Assembly: GCA_025769875.1 (NCBI GenBank)
Contig: JAGFNK010000175.1
Span: 1 to 64,000 of the forward strand
DNA: 64,000 bases
Direction of reading: 5' to 3'
From: Russula earlei
Taxonomy: Eukaryota > Basidiomycota > Agaricomycetes > Russulales > Russulaceae
Of the stretch, positions 58,390-64,000 are shown piece after piece. The notes beneath the pieces were generated by a model. It was not told where the DNA came from. It saw only the letters and a program-made list of their open reading frames with translations, and ran no database searches. The position numbers and the translations under genes are program-made. Position 1 is the stretch's first letter. The number at the start of each line of letters is the position of its first letter.

Positions 58390-59537
58390 GATCAGTTTTG
58401 TTGGCATCCAAGCAGAATGGATTTCATCTTGCATTTGATATCACCATCACTGGTCTGGGGTCTTTAATCTGGTCGAATAGAGCTGATGAAAGTGTCGAAG
58501 TTGCACCTGCCTGGATGCAAACATGCATTGCGGCCTCAACCCCTGGAATGATACCTGATTTGCTTACATTGATATTTGATTTACCTAGTTACCCTTTAAC
58601 AATTTAAGAATGGCTCCATACAATGGCCTTTAAGGCAATTGCATATATATGGCTGGTAGGGCCTTTATTTCATGGTAATGAGCCGTGTCAATTCTCAAGC
58701 CTGAAGTTGAGTTGATAGTAGAAGTGTGTTCAGGTGAATGGGCTGGTTCCCATGGTAAAAGAGTAAGTATCCCTGCAGCGGTCAGAGTGTTTTATGCTAA
58801 ACAGGTTATGGCCAATAGACCCTTCCTAGTACAACTCAGTCCATTGAGAAGCTAGGGTAAGTTTGTAATGGGATAGACTAGGGCTGGTTCCACTAGATAT
58901 ATGTGTTTAAGTCTGTTGTAGACCTTGAACTTGCAGAGAGAGGAAGGTATGTCTTGAAGGAGGAGAGCTCTTCTCAGTAGAGTGAAGAGAGACTCTTACG
59001 GGAGGAAGGGAGAGGTGAAGAGTAGATGGTGGATGGTGTGTGTGTGTGAAGAGTTGATGAAATGGAGAGGTGGATGTGGTTTGAGGATTAGGAGTGGAGT
59101 GGGTTGCAGGTGAATATGTTTGGACAAGAGTAGGTTGGATTCTACAAGAGACCAAGCTTAGGGCTTTGGTCACAAAGTACTGAGCTTATATATACAGGAG
59201 AAGTGCAGCAATAGCTGTGCTTTGACTGTGCTACTAGTATAGTAGGAGTCATAATAAGTAGGAGTCATAGAAATGTGGCCACGAATGAGTCAGAAGCAAA
59301 TGACTGCTGCACAGTAGGTGCACAGCATTGCACAGTTGAAACTAAGAAGTAAGTATAAAAGGAAAGGAAACCAAACAAAGGGAAAGTAACAGCAATCCAG
59401 TGTTACCTGGACATGTATAGGTCACATGATAACACAGAATGGATCACAAGACACAAGAGATCACAAGACCAGTAAGTAAAGCGACGTATGAAGCAAGTAG
59501 TCCATAGCAAAGGTGAGAAGTAAACATAAAAGGAAAA
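58390..59537. other. CpG-poor spacer before copia-2
   Basis: Composition switches here from CpG-rich to CpG-poor. TATATATA boxes (58645-58652, 59189-59195) suggest old LTR or promoter remains. A CT-biased minus-strand frame (58907-59173) has no motif. No gene was recognised. Confidence 0.4.
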
Positions 59538-59808
59538 TGTTGTAACACTTTATATACTCGACCCCCTAGTTCATTTAGGAACCTCAGTGTTCGTGCCCCA
59601 CATGCGAGACACTGAGGTGAGCACACTCATTGTTTTCTCACAGTACATACATTTACCCATAATGTAGTTCTCTGATTAGGTAAATACATGTTTCAGTGTT
59701 CATGACCCATGCACAAGACACTGAGTTCTCTGATTAGACTTTGGCTGTGTGCGCATTGTGCACCCTCAGGGGAAACTGCTGCAATACAAGACCTTAAGTT
59801 CTTCTACA
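59538..59808 (+). repeat. 5' LTR of copia-2
   Basis: 271 bases, TGTTGTAACAC to CTTCTACA, followed at 59809 by GGTTATGTGCCC, the same half-tRNA priming site as in copia-1 with one change. Two hairpins are present: CCTCAGTGT/ACACTGAGG (59582-59618) and CAGTGT/ACACTG (59694-59723). The start is inferred from the TGTTG; no partner LTR is in the window. Confidence 0.75.
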
Positions 59809-61972
59809 GGTTATGTGCCCTGCATCAGGCTCTTCCACTTCGCTGCCCCAGGCTTCATCATCATTGTCCACACCTTTTGAGCACCTCCCATTCATATTTC
59901 CAATTTAGAAGCAGATGGCTCCAACTGGGCTAAATTCTCTAGCTTATTCAAAGAGGCTATGGAGGCAACTTACTGATGGGACCACTTTAATGGATCAAGC
60001 ATGTGCCCCAAAGCTAAAGACAAGAACATGCCCACCACTGACAAGGTAAAGGCACAGGCCACATGGGACCATGCCTACATTGCCATCTGTTTCCTTCTCA
60101 CTCAATGCCTTCTGGAGGTGACCTACCTTGCTCTGGCTCACTTAAAAACAGCTGAGGAGCACTGGAAATGGCTGGAGAAGAGCTTTGCACTGAAAAGTGA
60201 GTATGCAGAGAGCAACCTCCTGCATATGTTCCTAGAGATGTGCCTGTCAAAAGGGGGCAACATACAGATGTTTCTTCAGGACCTAAGGGCTAAGCGGGAG
60301 TCATTAACTGCAGTCAGCATCACTATTTGGGATGCTGATTATCAGTGCATGATTCTGTGTGTGATCCCTGACCACCTCTCTGGCTATGCCTCAAGCATTA
60401 TGTCAGCCAGTCACATCAGCACTGGTACCTGGATGGACCCAAACGTCCTCATTACCCTTGTCTGCGAGGAAGCCAATTGCATCAAATCATGATGCAGCCA
60501 CCCAGGCCAAAAGGGAAAGAAGGACCAGCCAGATGAGGCCCTTGTGGCCATTGGGGTTGACAGTACCCAATGCAAATGCTGACAAGGCATGTGCCACCAC
60601 TGTGGCAAGCAAGGGCACTGGGTCAGGGAGTGCAGAACCAAGAAAGCTGAGGAGGCTGTGGCTGCAGTGACACCCTCAAACTCAACCACCCCAAAGCCTG
60701 AAACCAAGCCTGTTGGGTCTGCCAATGCCATCACTGATGAAGACAACATTGAGGGAGACAGGTATTGGATGGCAGAGGAGGAGGAGGTTCCCTTGCCAAA
60801 CAAGGAGATGGTCATGGCCACCATAGCACCTGCAGACCAGGACAGTGATGAACATGTGGAGTTATATGACTCTGGGATGATGAAGCACATCAGCCCCTAC
60901 TGAGGGGACTTCATGTCTTACTGCCACCTCTCCCTACCCATATCCTTACTCACTGCCAACAGAGATCGCTTCCAGGCAATAGGGGCTGGCACCCTGACAA
61001 TTGCCACCCCAAACAAAGGCACCATGGGGGAGCTCCAGCTCTAAGGCGACCTGCACATGCCCTCGGTGGCCTACACCCTGGTGTCACTCAGCACACTCAA
61101 CAGCAAGGGCTACCACATGCAACTGCATGATGGGCACCTTGACATCATGGCCCTAGATGGCAGGTACATGGCACACATACCTCGCAGCATGTGTGGCCTG
61201 TACTGCATCCAACACACCCCTGAGCAAGTGAACACAGTGGAGCTCTCCATCATTGAGCTTCATTGACACCTTAGACACATTGCCCCAGCCAGTGTGTGAG
61301 GACTCATGCAGAGCAGCACCATCACTGGCATCACCTTGGACCCCACATTGAAAGAGCATGACTTCAAAGCATGCATCTTTGCACATGCAACCTGCCTCCT
61401 GATTCCCAAGGTGCACATCTGAACACCCACATGCAGCTTTGGCAACAAGGTCCACAGTGACCTCTGAGGGCCCTCCAAAACTGCAACATGCCAAGGGTGC
61501 AAATACATCATTACCTTCACAGATGACTACACCTGGTTCACAATCACCTACCTGCTGTGCAAGAAGAGCAAGGCCCTTGAAAAGTATAAAAGCTTTGAGG
61601 CCTGGGCTATCTCACAGGGCCACTGCAAGGCTATCAAGGTGCTATGCTCGGACTGAGGAGGCAAGTACCTGAGTGGTGCGTTTGACATGCACCTCACCAG
61701 AGTGGGCACCATGCACTGCCTCACCACCCATGACATGCTGCAAATGAATGGCATTGCTGAGCAGCTCAATTGCACACTCCTGGAGCACATGCATGCCCTC
61801 ACCCATTGCAGTGGTCTCCCAAAGACACTCTGAGGCAAGGCACTGTGGCATGTGACCTGGCTCAAAAATTGGATGGCCATGTGCATGCTCAATGGCCTCA
61901 CACCATATGAGGCACTGCTTGGGCACAAACCCAAATTTGCTGACCTGTGCCTCTTATGCTGCAAGGTCTGGG
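59809..61972 (+). pseudogene. copia-2 gag, prot, integrase (cut by copia-3)
   Basis: Plus strand: a UBN2-type gag (60001-60492: LKTAEEHWKWLEKSFALKS, LLHMFLEMCLSKGGNIQMFL), zinc knuckle CHHCGKQGHWVREC (60592-60633), and a protease-like ELYDSGMMKHISPY (60859-60900; the usual DSGAT-H reads DSGMMKH). A pre-integrase part (LSTLNSKGYHMQLHDG) and integrase follow (CKYIITFTDDYTWF; VLCSD-stop-GGKYLS; MNGIAEQLNCTLLEHMHAL; LNGLTPYEALLGHKP). TGA breaks it at 61264 and 61654 (arginine expected) and at 61465 and 61831 (tryptophan expected). The frame ends at 61972 where copia-3 begins. Confidence 0.85.
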
Positions 61973-62219
61973 TGTTGAAGCTATAGGGATGATAGCTCAG
62001 TCTTGTGTGTAAAAGACTGTATTGGTTAGTTATCTAACCTATAGGGATGATAGCTATGTACAGCATTAGCTTTAAAGGAGTGTAAAGGAATGTGTAGTAC
62101 TGACCTCAGTCTTGTGTGTAAAAGACTGAGGAAACGAATGCGATAACTAAATTATTCTAATTTACATGTATGGTCCGGATTGTCCATTCGCGCGGCACTT
62201 AGTGGCTGCACGTCCAACA
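61973..62219 (-). repeat. 3' LTR of copia-3
   Basis: 247 bases. On the minus strand it starts TGTTGGACGTGC at 62219 and ends CTTCAACA at 61973. A purine tract (TCTGAGGGGGCA) lies just upstream (62220-62231). It carries two hairpins CAGTCTT/AAGACTG (61998-62019, 62106-62129) and a repeated CTATAGGGATGATAGCT (61981, 62040). It lies inside the copia-2 integrase; the other end of copia-3 is beyond the window. Confidence 0.85.
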
Positions 62220-62231
62220 TGCCCCCTCAGA

Positions 62232-62817
62232 CCGAGTGGTGTGCATTTACTCCTCCCATCTCCATTGTGAAACCTTTGTGCTTCTCACAGCTGGGACCTC
62301 TTTTTCAATACATCAGTTTCTTCCTCTTCTGATGGGGTGTAGGCAAGATTGGTCCCCTGCAAGTTGACTGCTGCAAGAAGTGGTGTTGTGCCTCAGTATG
62401 TTTGGTACAGTCATGGAACTTGGGGTTCCTGCCGGATGGCAATGGTCGACTGGTTGTCGATGTGAGGGTTGTGAGGAGATGGGTATCTTGACCCAATCTG
62501 GTGAGTAGTTGCCTCAGCCTTGTGGCTTCTTTGGCGGCGCGTGCGCCCATGGTGTGCTCTGCCTCAGTGCTCAAGGGTGCAACTGGTGGCTCCAGTTTTC
62601 TGGTCCAGTTGGGATTGACATATCTGGCCAAGATTAGCTGGGTGCTGGAGTCTCGCTGGAAGGTTGGGCGGTGGTCGCTCGTACCTTGGGCGTACTGGGT
62701 CATGCATTTGCGCGTGCATTGATGGTGATTCCCTGGGTGCGCTTCCATGAAGATCTCGTTCATCGGCTCTCCGGCTAGGTGGGTGGACTTGATGTCCATC
62801 TGATGAACTTCTAGGCT
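62232..62817 (-). pseudogene. copia-3 RT start fused to RNase H end
   Basis: The minus-strand frame 62799-62305 begins with the copia RT signature MDIKSTHLAGEPMNEIFMEA and, after about 40 unrelated-looking residues, continues with the RNase H end (LSTEAEHTMGARAAKEATRL; FHDCTKHTEAQHHFLQQ). In intact copia elements these lie some 300-400 residues apart, so most of RT and RNase H was removed by an internal deletion. A TGA separates it from the upstream linker near 62815. Confidence 0.8.
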
Positions 62818-64000
62818 TCATTCTGCAGTGAGGGCCAGGGTGTTGCAAGGGAGTGCCAGTTCTCTGGCGGCATGATGTCGTTGGGTTTGTTTCCCTTGAC
62901 TTGGGTGAGTCCCTGTGTGATGACATGGGCCTTGCATGTTTGAGTATTTTGATTTGACCCCCTTTTCATTTAGAAGGTCTGATTGCGTCCCTGCTGTGGC
63001 TCCGTTCTGTGGGCGCGGCACGGTTTTGGGAACACCTGTGTCTTCAGACACACATTTCTCCTTGTTGCGTGCCTTTGCCCACTCTGCAGAATCTGCATGG
63101 GCTGTCGCCTTGGCATAGGACTTGGGATTAGCTGGCAACATTTTGTGTGCCACATTTCCCTGCTCGGTACATTTCATTTGGTGCTCATGTGGGATGGCAG
63201 AATGGCAAGCGTCCTTGTTGCGGACAGGTGCGCGTGTGGTGCATTTGGGGAACATTTCAGATTGTGAGGAATCTTGGTCCTCGGGTGCGTTGTTATCGCA
63301 TTGCTGTGTGTCTTGCAGTTCAGCATGCAATGCCTTTTCCACTTCTCCTTCATTTGGCTCCTCCACTTTGTTGCCTTGGTCGGGTGTGAGTGTGCATGTG
63401 ATGCACTTTGCTGGTCCTGTGGCGGATTGCGCAGGCGAGTCTTCTGCCTTGTGAATTGTGAGCTGACTTTGTGGTGTTTCAGGCTGAGCAGGTGGAATCG
63501 CATCCACTACGACGCTCTGCGGTTTGGTGTGCGGTGCCATTTCTGCTTCCACTTCATCCAACTCCTCCACTTCATCACTGTGGTTGAGTGTGAGCACGCG
63601 CATAGCACGCTTTGGTCGTCCCGTGGTGGATTGCAAAGGTATGTTTTCTGCCTTGTAACTTGTAGGCTGACTATGTGGTGCTGCAGGCTTAACGGGCAGG
63701 GCATCACCTGCTCCGATGCTTTGCGGTTTGGCATGCGGCGCCTGCTCCACATTGTCTGCCTGTTTCAGGCTGGATGGGCAGAACCCTGCCTGCTCTGACG
63801 CCTTGCGGCTTTGCGTGCAGTGGCACTTCCATGCTGTCCACCGGTTTTGCCTTCTCCGCCCCCTCAATCCTGCTCTCCTTTCCCCATCCCTGGCGCTTTC
63901 AGCTGCGTCGTCAAATTCGAGGATCACATGCTCGATGCATGATGTGGGGTCCCCTTCATTGAATACGACATCGCAGGGTTCAGGGATGTGGGGGGTGGTG
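62818..64000 (-). pseudogene. copia-3 integrase-RT linker with internal repeats
   Basis: The minus-strand frame (369 codons from 63927; it is open further upstream, where DVVFNEGD near 63950-63975 is the usual copia motif after integrase). It is a disordered Gln/Pro/Lys/Glu-rich linker with two to three copies of an about 68-residue unit: APHAKPQSIGAGDALPVKPA, APHTKPQSVVVDAIPPAQPE, and a shorter ALHAELQD form. Each ends in an acidic VEELDEVEAE-type stretch. The repeats suggest slippage in a region that tolerates length change. Confidence 0.7.

Noticed and set aside
4600..61972. TGA as a sense codon (recoded arginine) in the transposons
   Set aside because: Host genes in the same window end in TGA (for example the Dap1-like gene at 50710-50712), and the same elements also carry frameshifts. 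Decay of CGA explains the pattern without a new code.
63122..63798. Plus-strand frames over the copia-3 linker
   Set aside because: Antisense of a repeat-rich coding linker; no motif of their own.
1..64000. CRISPR array, rRNA or tRNA genes
   Set aside because: No spaced direct repeats, rRNA blocks or tRNA cloverleaf with A and B boxes were recognised. A tRNA scan would be needed to exclude a single tRNA.

Overview
The window looks like genomic DNA of a filamentous basidiomycete, most likely an agaricomycete. Protein-coding genes have many short introns (about 45-115 bases). They include a fungal STAND immune-type receptor (Goodbye-NACHT-ankyrin), a ferrochelatase with a mitochondrial-type N-terminus, an SNG1-type membrane protein, a TBC Rab-GAP and a Dap1-type haem protein. 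The transposons are chromovirus Ty3/gypsy, Ty1/copia and PIF/Harbinger types that are common in these fungi. No rRNA, tRNA, CRISPR array or prokaryotic operon was seen.

Layout. 1-36732 is a nested transposon cluster. A copia element (copia-1, 1-4599) with identical LTRs sits at the edge of gypsy-A (minus strand, 4600-8734). Gypsy-A carries a solo LTR of a second family (LTR-E) between gag and protease, and is itself inserted into the 3' LTR of gypsy-C (minus strand, 8735-20967). The reverse transcriptase of gypsy-C is split by a 3.2-kb terminal-inverted-repeat DNA element (11751-14986). Then come a chimeric LTR, a Harbinger transposon with a three-exon nuclease gene (22102-23463), the 3' half of a gypsy of the same family as gypsy-A (gypsy-B, 24374-29485), and fragments of gypsy-D and gypsy-F with more solo LTRs. 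A 376-base foldback MITE (36355-36730) ends the cluster.

36733-56262 is a CpG-rich gene island: a small secreted protein, ferrochelatase (minus), an SNG1/DUF3533 protein (minus), a multi-pass RING-H2 protein (minus), a 118-residue single-pass membrane protein (plus), a TBC-domain Rab-GAP (minus), an unresolved reading frame, a Dap1/MAPR protein (minus) and an NLR-like receptor gene (plus) with 12 very similar ankyrin repeats. The receptor has one extra base that separates the NACHT frame from the ankyrin frame. 56263-58380 is CpG-rich without a recognised gene. From about 58390 the DNA is CpG-poor again and holds copia-2 (59538-61972), interrupted by copia-3 on the other strand (61973 to beyond the window).

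The host genes do not form a pathway cluster. Haem links two of them (ferrochelatase makes it, Dap1 binds it), but they are separate transcription units. The strongest overall signal is decay. In at least six transposons from five families the open frames are interrupted almost only by TGA, at places where related proteins carry arginine. This is what CpG methylation and deamination (CGA to TGA) would leave. Coordinates of LTRs, target-site duplications and exon joins were worked out by eye; where a boundary is uncertain this is said in the entry.
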